This document shows positions 46,716 through 59,040 of a stretch of DNA of 64,000 nt, one piece after another. Every line of letters starts with the position of its first letter. Position 1 is the first letter of the stretch. The notes below the pieces were generated by a model, which did no database searches, had not been told where the DNA came from, and was given only the letters and a program-made list of their open reading frames with translations. The translations under genes were made by a program, and so were the position numbers. The stretch is taken from contig ML677326.1 in the NCBI GenBank assembly GCA_007922305.1, positions 50,314,460 to 50,378,459 of the forward strand, written 5' to 3'. The stretch comes from Dermatemys mawii (taxonomy: Eukaryota > Chordata > Testudines > Dermatemydidae).

Positions 46716-48988
46716 TGGGGGGGGGGATAAGAGAATAGTGTATCTGAAGTCGTTGTACTTATATCGACTTATCGCGGCGTCTTCACGGTGGTGAGTTGAT
46801 CACCATCATCATAATCAATAACAACAATAATAATAATTTTGATTAAGAAGCACCACAAATCTGGAGTCAGATGGCACCATGTCCAAAGGGACAAGCCACA
46901 AGGAGAAACAGGTAGAAGAGGGTTTTTTTGTTGGTTTTACACTTCTAAAATTTATTTAAAGTTGCTTGCAGCTGCCGTGCTGGAAGCATAAGGGCCAATT
47001 TTGTTGAGGACAAAAGAATCTTAAAGAAAAGGTAAGGCAGACTTCTTTGATGTGGCAATAGAACAAAGACTCAAGCTATCAGAAGTTTTTAAAGAAGAGT
47101 ACTCAACATTTGTAGTAACAAAGGTGCGTAGAACTAAAGAGGAAAAAGCAACAATAATTCAGATCTGAGTCTGAAAGAAAACAATATAAAAGCAGAATTA
47201 GTTTTATTCACTTATAGAAAAATCCTATAGAATTTGACAGGCTTCTATAGCTATAATAAGATTATATAGAATTACTTTAAAAAACTATAAAATTTACAGA
47301 AACATTATATCACTTTTATAGGATTTCTTAAAAAACAATCCTATATAATTTTATACTAGTGAAATAATTTATTACATTCTATAGGGAGTTTCAAAAAGAA
47401 ACAAAAGGTTATCATTCTCTTTTAAATGCTTCTAAGATAGTCTCATAAACTCTTCTTGAGAAAAGCTCTTCAACTTAAACTACACATAAACTATTACACT
47501 AGCAGCTAATCCTTGCAACAAACTTCTGAATAATTATATTGAAAGTCCCAACACACATGCACAAACCTGAAGTCTCACCACAGACCTCCACAAGAAACCT
47601 GGGTTTAGGGCCCTAACGAATAATGGAAGACTAACATTGGTAAGGTATTATTACGAAAAACAGATGGTCCCATTCAGATGTCTTCCAAGAGGCACAGTCA
47701 GAGTAGACAGCAGATCACTGACAGAGATATTGATGACATCAGACACTAATGCCATGTGTCTGTTTTGAAAGTTGAGAAACCACCAATTTCTATTAATCTC
47801 TCAGTTGTTGGAAAGGACAATCGTATCACCAAGGAAAATCACCCTATTGATTAACTGAACTCTTCTCATTGCCAATTCCAAGTAAAACTTAACTGACCAC
47901 CAGCATCCAGTATTCACATATACCTCATCTGAGCAAAACAGACCATGACACTTTTATGTAGTTTATTTAGATGGATCATAAAATCATCTTCCTTTAAAAA
48001 AAATGCCCAGAAAGACAAAATAAAGGTATATTGTACAAACTGTTTCTATTTTCAGTTTCTGTTTTTAAACAAGATCTTTGTAAAATCCATCACTTCCTGG
48101 CATTTTGTGTTTGTACATGCAGTGATGTACACAGACAGATTAAGGCCATCTGGAACCATAGGCACATCATGATATGGCCCCCTGTATTTGTGACTCTGCA
48201 CTCTACTGCTGTGCCAGGCCATCACCCCCTATTTAGAGAGGTGGTGACAAGAGAGCCCTCCTTCCAAACATGCAGCAGCAGCATAAGACCACTTTATTAC
48301 TTCCACATGTAGCAGCAGCAGACCCTACCCCCAGAAGCAGGTATCGCAACAGCAGGGGGATGCCAACTGTCTTTGCAGAGGAAGGGTTGGCAGCAGGTGG
48401 CACCCTGGTACTTACTCCCAGCAACTAGGGATTTTTCTGGGCGGCTAGGCATGCTGCATTGTTCTCTTCCTGCCACATACAGAATCCTCTTGTAGGGCTA
48501 GCAAGAGCAGTGAATCAAGTATTTAACACTAAATTAAGTCAGGCTCTCTATAGACTTTGACAGACATCACTGCATCAGTCACACTTCATTCATGTTTTCA
48601 AGATTCTTTTCCACAACCATCAGAGCCAGAAAAGTACTGTTATTGTCAATGACAGTTGATATTCTGGTGTAATTACATGACTCTAGGATCAAAATTCGTA
48701 GGCAAGGGGCTAGTGCCTAGGCCTGAATTCATGCTTGTTGATGGTGAATGAGACTTTTAGAATTGAAGAATGGGAAAAAAAAGGGATAAATGGGAACAAA
48801 TGTTAACAATTCCATTTCTGCACCAAAATGTTATTAAAATGACTCTCTTTTTCGAAGAGATTTGTAGATGTAAATGAATTGCTTTGGTCTTACCAAAATA
48901 CATTGTTTTAAAGATACAGAAAAAAGAAAAGATGCCAAACTGTTTCCTTTAAATTATGACAGTGCAATATTTTCTTGAATGGTTTAGT
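46716..48988. other. Intergenic DNA with fragments of repeats
   Basis: 46720-46800 holds a G run and 'TCGACTTATCGCGGCGTCTT', a remnant of a reptilian DNA repeat. An AAT/AAC simple tract lies at 46811-46840. 47195-47395 is AT-rich with several CCTATAGAAT-like words in both orientations, possibly a MITE. No gene. Confidence 0.5.
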
Positions 48989-49258
48989 ACATAAGAACAT
49001 AAGAATATACGAAAGGCCATACTGGGTCAGACCAAAGCTCCATCTAGCCCAAGATCCTGTCTTCCATCAGTGGCCAATGTCACTGGCTCCCCACAGGGAA
49101 TTAATAGAACAGGTAATCATCAAGTGATCCATCCCGTTACCCATTGACAACTTCTGGCAAACAGAGGCTAGGGCCACCATCCCTGCCCATCCTGGCTAAT
49201 AGCCATTGATGGGCCTATCCTCCATGAATTTATCTAGTTCTTTTTTGAACCTGGTCAT
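48989..49258. mobile_element. CR1-related repeat fragment
   Basis: ACATAAGAACATAAGAATAT, CCATACTGGGTCAGACCAAA, CTCCATCTAGCCCAAGATCC and AGGTAATCATCAAGTGATCC match a very common turtle and crocodilian CR1-type repeat from memory. It ends at CTAGTTCTTTTTTGAACCTG. Low divergence. Confidence 0.8.
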
Positions 49259-49299
49259 GTAGTAATTTGTCATTTTTATGCATGGAAATGGATTAGTGA

Positions 49300-50335
49300 A
49301 ACATAACCACATCTTCTCATTATTGACTCTCCAGCTGAGGGAAATTCAACCCTCTACCCAAAATAATTATTCTTCAAATTCTGTCTCTATATCAAGTCCT
49401 TTTGGATGTCTCATGATTAACATCTCCAAACAGGTCATCTTGTTTTCCTTCCCAAGACCTTTCCACTTCCTATTTCTTTATATCATCATGCTCCATGGCC
49501 CTCACACCCATAACTTGGATGTCATTTTTTGCTCTGCTCACTCTCTAGGCCTGTATATCAAGGTCCACTTCTTCCTTCAGAAAGTTTTAATATCTGAGCT
49601 TTCCTATCTGTCCACTTTAAGCATTCGACCAGGCCCTCTTTACTACCTGCAACTTCCTCTTCTCTAGCGTTCCTCATCTTTTTCCTCCATTCAAAACAAT
49701 GCTGCTAGATCATCTATCTGTCCACCATTTTAGCCACGCCACACTCCATCATCCTAGCTCTGAATTCTTCCTCTGGCCTTCTCAAAGAGAAGATTCCAGC
49801 ACTTGCTTTTGAAGTGCTTCACAATTTATCACCATCCCAACTGATCATCTTTGTATCTTATTGCCTTGCTCCCTCTTCCTCCACCAATGATGTCAGCCTC
49901 CATTGCCTGTTTGACCATTCACCCTCCATCACTTTGGTATTTTCTTCCATGCAACTGTTTTTATACAGGTCAGAACATGTTCCATGAAAGCCACTGCCTT
50001 GTAATCCATGATACCCTTGTTGAAGACTAATTGCTACTGTAATGCTCATGGAAAATTACTTCTTAAGAGTTCTGATATTGTTAGGCCCATATAAATAAAT
50101 TCATATCCCTATTATTGCTCCTCTCATCCTCCTTTTCCTGTGTCTTCAGATTGTTCTATTCTCTCATAGGATCTTGTCAATTTAATGTTAAGATCTTTGG
50201 TGCAGGGGCCAACTTTTACTCTATTGTACTCTATTTATACAACTCAGCACAAAGGGATACCGATCCTGATCATATTGCAGCACTGCCTAGCGACCCAAAT
50301 ACCATAATCTGGAGTACCCTGGGATGAGAGGTCAG
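49300..50335 (+). pseudogene. L2-like LINE, C-terminal coding and 3' untranslated remnant
   Basis: Decayed sense text of an L2-type 3' end: 'LDVIFCSAHSLGLYIK' (about 49515-49565), then the LSTLSIRPGPLYYLQLPLL stretch in place of the family's 'L...ISRLDYCN.L'. Further on come AAAACAATGCTGCTAGATCA (49696) and CCACCAATGATGTCAGCCTC (about 49880). The 3' region has TTAAGATCTTTGGTGCAGGG (about 50190), ending near ACAACTCAGCACAAAGGGAT. It is the same family as 43690-46455 and may be the other end of one broken element. Confidence 0.6.
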
Positions 50336-52189
50336 GGAAGGGATCAGATTGTTGAGAATGACATGCACTGCATAATAATTCAAGAATTTGCTTGCAGATC
50401 ATGAATAAATAAAAAAAAACATTTATACTGCTGCTCATTGGAGCAAACTAAAAATGAGTTCAGTACATATAAGTCTACAGTTAGATCTTTGCGTCCTGAG
50501 AATAAGTGGAAATACAGAAAAGCTGGGTGCTAAAACACAAGTAGACTGTGTTTCTTAATTCTGTTTAGAGTCTAAACAGAGACCTTCCCATTAAAGCCAC
50601 ATATCCCGAGGGACACTATCGTAAAATAAACTATTTTATTCCACCAGAAATTCATCAATCTGATCTTTTTTCTCCGAGTGCCACCTGAAAAAAAAAATCA
50701 GACAACTATAAATCAGGATGGAAAGTGAATTGATCGCTTTCTCTTCCTGTTCAGTCCAAGAACAAAATATCTGTTGCAACTGGTCAGTCATCTCTGGGTC
50801 AATCAAAAGGCAGCTGATCTGTCTGAAATCTCCGTTACATTTCTAAAGATGTTTACACACTACCATTGGATGGAAAAATGTGAGTGAGCAGAAGAGGGTA
50901 AATGTTTGAAATTAAAATTTTGGGTTGAGATGAAAACATGGACGGAAATTGTGACCTTTAATGTTACAGTATTGTGTCATTTTGCTGTTGGGGTTATTAG
51001 CCATCTGTGAACTTGGCAGTGAATCATTTGCCTTTAATGAGAAGCACATTTATGATTTACATAAACTCCTTAGTAAACTGCTTTTATTCTCATAGCTACT
51101 ATGGGCTTGGATGTGTTTTTCTTTCTGATTGATTAATTGGTTTCATAATAGACCCTCTTTTGTTCTCCACTCTATTACATGGAACACAACACCCTCGAAA
51201 AGCATTTAAATACAGGTAAATGAAAGTCAGCCTGCTTCAGAAAGAATTGTCCCCAAGCCCCTAGGAGAACCTGTGTATACATAACAGAATCAGCCCTTAT
51301 GTCAACTCCAGTTTATAGATTGAGCTGCATGTAGCCTTGACTTTAGGGGGAGTAACATAATTTTTCTCCATGTTGCCTCATATATTATCCAAATCAGAAA
51401 GAAGCAAATGGATTGAAGATGTTAGCATCCCTCATACTTCTGGATAAGGCTTTGTGTTTGGCCAAAAATATTTTGACTGGAAACAAAAGAAATATGTACA
51501 GAGTGGATGACAATTGAATTTATAGGAAACAAAAGGAAGCAATGAAATAGGAAGAGATAACACACTAATAACAAAAATGGCAGGATACCCATATGCAATA
51601 TGCATTTAAAAAAAAAAAAAGAAAAAAAAAAGAAAAGAAAAAGAAAAAAAAGCTAAATAAAATTCTGAAGAGCTATGGTCTAAATTATAACAATAAAAAG
51701 TAAACAACCTTTATGACAGTCCTGGCAGTAACAGAGAATTAGATATGTAATTACATAGTTATGTACATTTGCAATTTGCCTGTCTGTAGATCAGAGGACT
51801 GTACAGTTAGGAAAGAAATTTTAGTTTCATATTAGACATACTTCCCCATTCATGTCAGAGAAAAACTGAAAAGATGACATTTAATTGGGTCCTAGATGGT
51901 GCCCACATCAAGCATGATCCGTTATGGCTTAAGTTGGTTTTAATGCCCAGTTTGAAATAAGCTTTGATGTCTGAGAAAAGTCCATGGATGGACTCAGAAC
52001 TGCTAAGGAAAATGACTATTGAAGGCTAAACCTGCACAAGCATTCTTGTACTCAAAATAGAGCTAACAAAATACAGGCTTTTTGCTAATTCTGATTGTAG
52101 GTGTGAAATATCTAGTATCTTGCAAATACTTTTCGCAGACGTGACAAGCATTTTTCAGAACAGCAAAACCTATAATGACAGGGCTTCAA
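50336..52189. other. Intergenic DNA with a repeat-free core and an A-rich tract
   Basis: 50600-51120 lacks repeat signatures, has TTTAATGAG, GATTTACAT and TTAGTAAACTG-type words and is a candidate conserved element. 51606-51652 is an A-rich simple tract (A runs broken by G). No coding frame. Confidence 0.35.
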
Positions 52190-52547
52190 CGACGTCCTTT
52201 GGTAACCTTGTCCAGTGTTTAATTATCCTTATATATATTAGTTTTTCCTAATATCTGACCTAAATCTCCATTACTGCTAATTAAGCTGATTACTTCTAGT
52301 CCTACCTTCATTGGGCATGGAGAACAACTGATCATCATCCTCTTTATAAACAGACCTTAACATATTTGAAGACTTATCAAGTCTCCCTCTCCCCTTTTTC
52401 TCAAGGCTAAACATCCCTAGCTTTTTAAAACCTTTCCTTACAGCTTTTCTAAACCTCTAATAATTTTTTTTGTTCTTCTCTGGACTCTCTCCAATATGTC
52501 CACACATTGGTTTAAACTATGTCACCCAGAATTAGACACACTACTTT
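52190..52547 (-). mobile_element. CR1 LINE 3' region fragment
   Basis: AGTTTTTCCTAATATCTGAC, TTAACATATTTGAAGACTTA, CTTCTCTGGACTCTCTCCAA and CCAGAATTAGACACACTACT are the complement of CR1 3' landmarks, parallel to 25430-25740. It ends against another repeat at 52548. Confidence 0.85.
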
Positions 52548-52755
52548 TAGCCAATGGGAGTTGTGGGAAGCAGCACATGTTTCAGGGATGTGCTGGCTGC
52601 CACAGCTTCCATTGGCCAGGAACGTTGAACCATGGTCACTTGGAGCTGTGGGCAGCCATGCAAATATAAACAAACTGTCTGATGGCCCACCACCAGATTT
52701 CCTTGATGGGCCGCATGCAGTCCATGGGCTGCATGTTACCCACCAATGCTCTAGA
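52548..52755. mobile_element. hAT-type element fragment
   Basis: AGCCAATGGGAGTTGTGGGA, CTTCCATTGGCCAGGAACG and GATGGGCCGCATGCAGTCC are parts of the same G/C-rich hAT family as 40311-41478. The right end CATGTTACCCACCAATG resembles its terminus. The left part is missing. Confidence 0.6.
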
Positions 52756-53786
52756 CGCTTACTTAAGAGTGCAAGAGAAAATATGCAACGTTATATCTGT
52801 AAGCAAGAGAAAAACAGATGTTCCTTATTAAAAAGTCAACATTTACCTACACTAGTAATTGAGGTAGTATTTTAGGTAAAGGGAAATATATACAGTATAT
52901 CAGTTACTGCTGTGGGTAAATGCTGACTTTTCAAATGGTGACCGTGGTATAGAAAAATCTTTAAAAAATCTGATCGTTATTTTCTAAGCCAATAGTTAAC
53001 TAAGAAAGTTAATACTGAGATGACATTCAAAATATATTCAAGACAAAGACTTGTCTAATATGTTGATCTGGAAAACAGATCTGCCAAACTTATTGCTTTT
53101 CAGCCTTTTCTATTTTTTTAAAAAAACTGATGAAGCTATTGTTTCAGATTGTTTTTTATGGTTCCAGGCTCAAGGATCTCTATTGAAAGGAACTGCATAT
53201 GAAATCAGAGTGTGTTAAGAACTAGCCTTGGAACTAAAATATTTACAAGTAACCTTTTGCTTTGCTGACCTCTCTCATAACTCAGAAAATACAGATCCAG
53301 ATTTTTCATACTTAGAAAGCTATTTGTGTTTTTTTCCCTGAGAAAAGAGAACAAACTCTTTTACAGAAAAAAATGAATAGAAATGATTTTTTTGATCTCT
53401 GACTTTCTATTGTTCAATTTCAAGACGTCCTTACCAATTCTTCTAAGCACATCCTTACAGAGGTCGTGGAAATGCCTTGACATTTAGGCATCTTCTTTTC
53501 TCCATTCAGGGTTATACCACTAATAATTCAATTAAGGGCAGTACTAGCAGTTACTTTTTCCTCCAATCTCCATCCTAGGGACCATAACATGAAAAAAAAA
53601 AAAAAAGGAACAATGTTGAAAATATGTCCTTGAAAAGCATGTCTTCCAAATGGGGGGGTTGTTATAATACAATTTTAAAGTGGGAAGTTTTGTGTTTCTA
53701 GTGGTTTGTACCTGATTTTATGCAAATAACATATGAAGATATATGCAAATATAGATGACTTTATATACAAATATAATGCGACTCTT
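52756..53786. other. Intergenic DNA, nothing recognised
   Basis: No gene. A 15-base A run lies near 53592-53606. Confidence 0.55.
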
Positions 53787-53857
53787 GAGGGGTCTGGCGG
53801 GGGGAGGGGATCTCAACATTTTAAGTGGCTAAAGTGGGACAGGTCCTGACCCCAAGG
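53787..53857 (+). repeat. Dispersed repeat copy A
   Basis: GAGGGGTCTGGCGGGGGGAG through AGTGGGACAGGTCCTGACCC is almost identical to 55491-55560. It is an internal slice of the hAT-type repeat at 55431. Confidence 0.8.
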
Positions 53858-54572
53858 AATAAGAAAGAAAATGTATGACTGTTGGATATCAACAAGGAAG
53901 CTATAGCAAACATTGGTAGCAAAGCAATATATGATCTGAAAAGAAGTGTTTCAAGCAAAAGAAATTAGTTATGCTATGAGGTTAAGGAAGTGACTATATT
54001 GATGGTAGGAAGTGTGGATAATATTAAATATAAATGAAATGCAGAAGCAGCTAAGGGAAAGGTGGTGACAAGCTAGAAGCAAGAAAAAATGTGACAGGAA
54101 AGAGTTCTGGGAATGAAGAGCAACAGAAGCAGAAGAGAGAAACAGGTAAGCTGTCAGCAAGGAACGTTTAGGATTGTAAATGAGCTCTGCTGGAAGAGAA
54201 AAGGAAAGTTCATTGGATTGGAACTAGTGAGTGACAAGGACAGAAAAGTAAAGTTTGGGAAAGGAGGAATATCCTACAATATGGCAGCAACAGTTTAATG
54301 AATTCTAGAATTGAAGGATCTGTGTGAATGCTGTTTAGATTGGGACTTAGACAGGATCAAGAACAAAGATAGAAAAATAGGACACAAAGCTGACTAAGTC
54401 AGAAGAAACAGAAAAGAGAAAAACAAATGACTACAGGAAAAACCTCACAATATGTATATACAAAATATTTTTTCCTGAAGGACTTCATTGTGATACACAA
54501 AAAGTTTAGAGGACTAAGAAAGTAGTAAGCAATTACAGACAGTCGTGTAGAAGATATCCAGGAAGGAGAATA
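53858..54572. other. Intergenic DNA, nothing recognised
   Basis: Purine-rich plus strand with short chance frames only. Confidence 0.55.
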
Positions 54573-54580
54573 ATCTAGAT

Positions 54581-54824
54581 CAGCGGTCTTCAAAGTTTTA
54601 CCTCCACGGCCCCTTTTTGTGGAGGAAAAACTTGAGCGGCTCCCGGGGGTAGGTCCACTGAAATTCCGCCGCAGAAAGCGGAAGCTCCCGCTTTCCCCGG
54701 TGGCATTTCAGCTGTACAAAAATAGACCGCCCAGGAGTTCGGCGGTCTCCTGGGCGGAATCAGCGGCGGCACCAGGGTCTTGCGCATCCCTGGGGGTATG
54801 CGCACTCCAGTTTGAAGACCACTG
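54581..54824. mobile_element. hAT MITE with perfect 8-bp duplication
   Basis: 244 bp. The ends CAGCGGTCTTCAAAGTTTT and CAGTTTGAAGACCACTG are inverted repeats. Both flanks are ATCTAGAT (54573-54580 and 54825-54832). The G/C-rich interior (CCGCC, GGCGG) is non-coding. hAT by end sequence and duplication size. Confidence 0.9.
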
Positions 54825-54832
54825 ATCTAGAT

Positions 54833-55430
54833 GGCAGGTGGCCTGAAGTCTGTTGAACACAACAAAATGCAAGAGCAAGAGACTAGAAGAATAAGGGAAT
54901 GTTCATTTGGTCTCAAGAGAACACTCCAGTCAAAGCTTCACACTAAAATATTACTGACAGAAGAGTGCAAAATTACAGGCAAGATTGTCTCATCCCTCAA
55001 ATAAGCAGACACAAGTGGTGTCGAGGAGCTGACTATAACTTTCTTAAGTGTCTGTGCTCAACTTAGGACCCAAGGTGTAAGACAGTTTTATGTCATTTTT
55101 CTGCTCCCTTCCCATCCTGGGCCCTGCTGGGAGTTAGTTTGTTCCCTAGCGTAACTTGGAACAGCCAAAGGGCTGTTCTAGATTATATTGGCATTCATTG
55201 TTTTCTAAAGACCATTCCACCAACCAGGGATAGTTGGCACAGAAAGCACTCTGGTCATGTCCCCTCCTGCCACCTATGTTATGGGGGAATGGATTTCATA
55301 TAGTCAGCATATTAATTAATAGTATTTTTAAAACCAGTACACTAGACTATTTAGCAAATGATGGGAGTAGATGGAGTTAAGCCTACATTTATCATATATT
55401 GTACTGCAATAAAACATCTATAAGACTAGT
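54833..55430. other. Intergenic DNA, nothing recognised
   Basis: No gene or clear repeat. Confidence 0.55.
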
Positions 55431-55764
55431 GGTTCCCAACTTTTTCATGTCATGAACCCCTTTGGGTTCATCTCTATTAATTCAAATCCTGAGGGGTCTG
55501 ATGTGGGAGGGGATCTCAACATTTTAAGTGGCTAAAGTGGGACAGATCCTGACCCCAAGGGGTGAGAGAACTGGAGGATAGGGAAACTGCAAAGCAAGCC
55601 TGCTCTGCACTCATCTCACAGCAATGACCGCTGATCCATAGAGGTAGCTGGACTCAGTTCCCCACACTAGACATTGCGACCCGGTCTTCAGCACATGCCC
55701 TCATGTTGCAGCACTGCTCAGGTTTGGCCCAGTTCCCAACTCACAGTTCAGGAAACACTCTGTT
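55431..55764. mobile_element. hAT-type repeat
   Basis: Starts AGTGGTTCCCAACTTTTTC, with AACCCCTTTGGGTTCATCTC behind it. The right end CAGGAAACACTCTG gives a rough inverted match (AGTGTTTCCTG). Flanks share only TTAGAC/TAAGAC. The interior contains the slice duplicated at 53787. Confidence 0.6.
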
Positions 55765-56327
55765 AGACATTTCTTTATATGGAAACTTGCATATCTGTTC
55801 AGCGGCTTTCAAGGCGAGTATCTCAATCTGACGACTCTATTTTTAGACTTAGTGTTGCAATTTTTGAGCAATTATTTTCATAAGTTTCTATCGTAAAATG
55901 TGTAATACTGTGTTTAATCTCAACCACAATGAAAACAGAAAGCCAAATAAAATGCATAAAATAAGTAATTGACTAGGGCTTGTTTTTGTAATATAAAACA
56001 AGCTGAGTGAGTTTAAATAGTCTAAATAGTCATTACAGTCTGACTGTGATGTGTTCTTCCCTCCACACTTGCTGAGGCATTTCTTGTATTATTTTAATGG
56101 TTTCTAGAGCAATAAATTACAGACACAGAACTGACTGCTGAAAAGTGTAGGCGGCTCGCCCAGCATGATGCAAATCACACTGTAGGATACCATTTCTTTA
56201 TAACAACAATTCTATTAAATTCCATGAAATTCTGCCCACCATAACAATTCTACTACACAATACATTGGTTGTTGGGGCAATCGTGTTTTAGGATTAGATC
56301 ATGGAGTATGAAGTCTTTCATCTCTAA
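55765..56327. other. Intergenic DNA, nothing recognised
   Basis: AT-rich, no gene. Confidence 0.55.
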
Positions 56328-56443
56328 GAGCCTGATCTTTCATACAGTTACACATTTGTAGCTTTTCACATATGAGTAGTCTCTGTGGCAGTACTCACAA
56401 ACAAATTTAAACACATATGTAAATGTTTGCAAGATCAGTGCTC
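56328..56443. repeat. Palindromic MITE remnant
   Basis: GAGCCTGATCTTTCATACAG at the left pairs with the complement of the right end, GAGCACTGATCTTGCAAACA. ATGAGTAGTC and AGTACTCAC words flank the centre. Confidence 0.55.
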
Positions 56444-56609
56444 AAACTACTTATTTAAATCCAGACTGGATAGGTAGTAACCAAAAGACACCGCCACCTG
56501 AAAGTTGCTAACAGATTATGAGAAATGAACTGGCAGTTTCTCAGTCCAGTTCCCTGCACAGAACTACATATTTCACAAAGCCTATCCTGACACCAATGAA
56601 AACATTGAG

Positions 56610-57230
56610 GCATTCATAGATTTCTAGACCAAGAGGGACAACTGTGATTCTCTAGTTTGACCTTCTGTATAACACAAGCCTTGGAACACCCCAAAATATT
56701 TCCTAGAGCACATCTTTTTTTTAAAAAAAAAAACATCTAACTTTGATTTAAAATTGCCAGTGATGGAGAATCTAACAAGACCTTAGTAAGGCGTTCCAAT
56801 GGTTAATTACTCTATTAAAATTTACATCTTGTTCTCAACTTCCAGCCATTGAATCATGTTATACCTTTCTCTGCTAGACTGAAGAGCCCTTTATCAAATA
56901 TTTGTTCTCCAAGGAGGTACTTATTGACCATGCTCAAGTCATCCCTTGTTAAGCTATATAAACTGAACTCTTTGAATCTATAACTATAGGGTGTGTTTTC
57001 CAATCCTTTAATCATTCTCGTGGCTCTTCTATGAACCCCCTCCAATTTTATAATCATCCATTTTGAATTATGAACATTAGAACTTGTCATGGTATTACAG
57101 TAGGGGTAGCATCAGTGCCAAATACAGAGGTGAAATACTCTCTCTATTCCTACTCGAGATTCCAGTTTATAGATTCGAGATTCCAGTTTATACATCTAAG
57201 TATTGCATTAGCCCTTCTGGGCTATTTATT
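56610..57230 (-). mobile_element. CR1 LINE 3' part
   Basis: Plus-strand text TTCATAGATTTCTAGACCAA, CTGTATAACACAAGCCTTGG, CTTCCAGCCATTGAATCATG and GTGGCTCTTCTATGAACCCC is the complement of a CR1 3' region. The coding remnant is listed separately. A 20-base duplication, GAGATTCCAGTTTATA..., occurs near 57155-57195. Confidence 0.85.
56854..57090 (-). pseudogene. CR1 reverse transcriptase C-terminus remnant
   Basis: A 78-codon frame reads KLEGVHRRATRMIKGLEN then PYSYRFKEFSLYSLTRDDLS, and MVNKYLLGEQIF. This is the conserved CR1 C-terminal block (LE.VQRRATRMIKGLE..PY..RL.EL.L.SL). The frame is open only over this block; the rest of the protein is absent. Similar C-terminal text occurs in sense at 57740-58075 from a different copy. 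Confidence 0.8.
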
Positions 57231-57639
57231 CCCACACTGGGAATTTATGTTCAGGTGGCTATTCACCACTACCCCACAAATCTTTTTCCTTGGATAGATT
57301 TCCCATCATCCTGTAAGTATGGCCTACATTCATACATTTACATTTAGGCATATTAAAACAAGAGTTGTTTCATTGTACTCAGTTTAGCAAGGCAATCCAG
57401 ATTGCTCACTCTCAGTTACCTGTGTTTTTCTTAATTCACCACTGTTTTAAAGACTTTTAGTAAAAGAACCTTGCAAAATACTTCTCATACACAAACTTGC
57501 AGCAAGTATTGCGGGTTTTTTTGTAATGGACAATTAAATATTTCTGCCCCCCAATCATCTTTTTCATTATGATAAAGGAGAGTCAGGAGAATCTGGGAAC
57601 ATATGAGCTGGAAGCAACAGAGAAGAAGAATGCAAATGT

Positions 57640-58080
57640 TATGCAGAAGTAAAAAAGACTAATGCAATCCTAGTCTTCCCTAACACTTCTCTATCTCTAC
57701 TGGAAATACATCCAATCAGGTGATGTATTTCCAGTAGATATAGGGAAGTGTTAGTACCATTATACAAAGCACTGGTGAGACCTCATCTGAAATACTGTGT
57801 GCAATTCTGATCTCCCATGTTTAATGAAAATAAACTGAAACAGGTGCAGAGAAGCAATATACTAAGATGATCCGAGCAATAGAGAACCTGCATTATGAGA
57901 GGAACTCAAAGACCTTTGCTTATTTAGCCTAACCAAACAAAGGAGGAGGGGAGATATGATTGCTCTCTAAAAATATATCAGAGTGATAAATATCAGAGGG
58001 AGAGGAGTTATTTAAGTTAAACACCAATTTTGACACAAGAACAAATTGATTTAAACTGGCCATCAATAGTTTAGATTTGA
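57640..58080 (+). pseudogene. CR1 reverse transcriptase C-terminus, sense copy, disrupted
   Basis: CACTGGTGAGACCTCATCTG encodes LVRPHLKYCVQF, the CR1 block before the C-terminus. Then follow AGGTGCAGAGAAGCAATATA, TTTAGCCTAACCAAACAAAG and GGGGAGATATGATTGCTCTC. It is broken by frameshifts and stops. A near-perfect 33-bp inverted repeat (57680-57754) replaces part of the expected sequence at its left. Confidence 0.75.
57680..57754. repeat. Long inverted repeat (hairpin)
   Basis: Arms 57680-57712 and 57722-57754 are 33 bases each and match at 31 positions around a 9-base loop. The arms begin CTAACACTTCTCTATCTCTA. Confidence 0.95.
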
Positions 58081-59040
58081 AATTATGGAATGTTTACCAC
58101 TCCTGCATCATTTCTGGCAGGAAGTGCAAGTTGCTTCATGTAGACAAACTCTGTGGAGATAACATAAGCCCCTGGAGAAAAGTAAATGCACTGGTTCTGG
58201 ATACTGTCCCTACTGACTCTCAATCTAGGGACCCAAAACCTCTACCCCCCCTTCCCTCCTCAGCCGTAGAGTAAACTTATGAGTTTGGTTATACACTGAA
58301 TCTTGGACCTGGAACATAAGGGCCTTTATTAAACCGCTTCACAGAGTGGATCAGATTTGTTGAAAATTATCCTTTCACAACAGCACTCATTCACCAATAT
58401 GGTTTTTGTTCAAGGGAAACTTGGTTAAAAATTTACACAATAGCTTTTGTTCTCTCTTTTCAGTAGAATTCTCATTCTATCCTATGATGGAGTTTGCAAG
58501 ATTTTACAATAGCAATTATTCTTCCGTTTAACATAAAACAGAGTATTACCATAGAAACCCCACAGTCCCATTGTAGAGGCATCTTCAATAGTTCTCTAAA
58601 TATTCAATTAATATGTGGGTATTTTTTTAAAAAATGTTTTTTTTAAATGATAATAAAAGACAAAAGAGAAAAATTATAATTCATGGAAAAGACTATTGAC
58701 TTGGCTCACAATATACTAATCACAATAATTTAGGAAAGGCTGTGATTCCTTTCAGTTTTTCCAACAGTTATATTTTAGCAAGAGGAACTTGGATTGCTAG
58801 ACCTACAAACTCTGTCGTAACCTGTTCATCCTTGTAGTACATATGATAACATAAACCTCACAGTCTGATACTGATGTTTGACATATTACCATCTTATACC
58901 TACCTGTTTGAAATTCTATATTCCATTTCAGTGCATGACAGTGTATACCTGGATGACCTCTCTGGGAGTACCAGAGAGCAAAGCTCAAGGAATGTTTTTC
59001 TGTTGTTTTTTGTTTGTTTGTTTGTTTGTTTTTTAAATTG
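58081..59040. other. Intergenic DNA with a TTTG simple repeat
   Basis: No gene. (TTTG)n lies at about 59006-59034, next to the 3' end of the following CR1. Confidence 0.6.
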
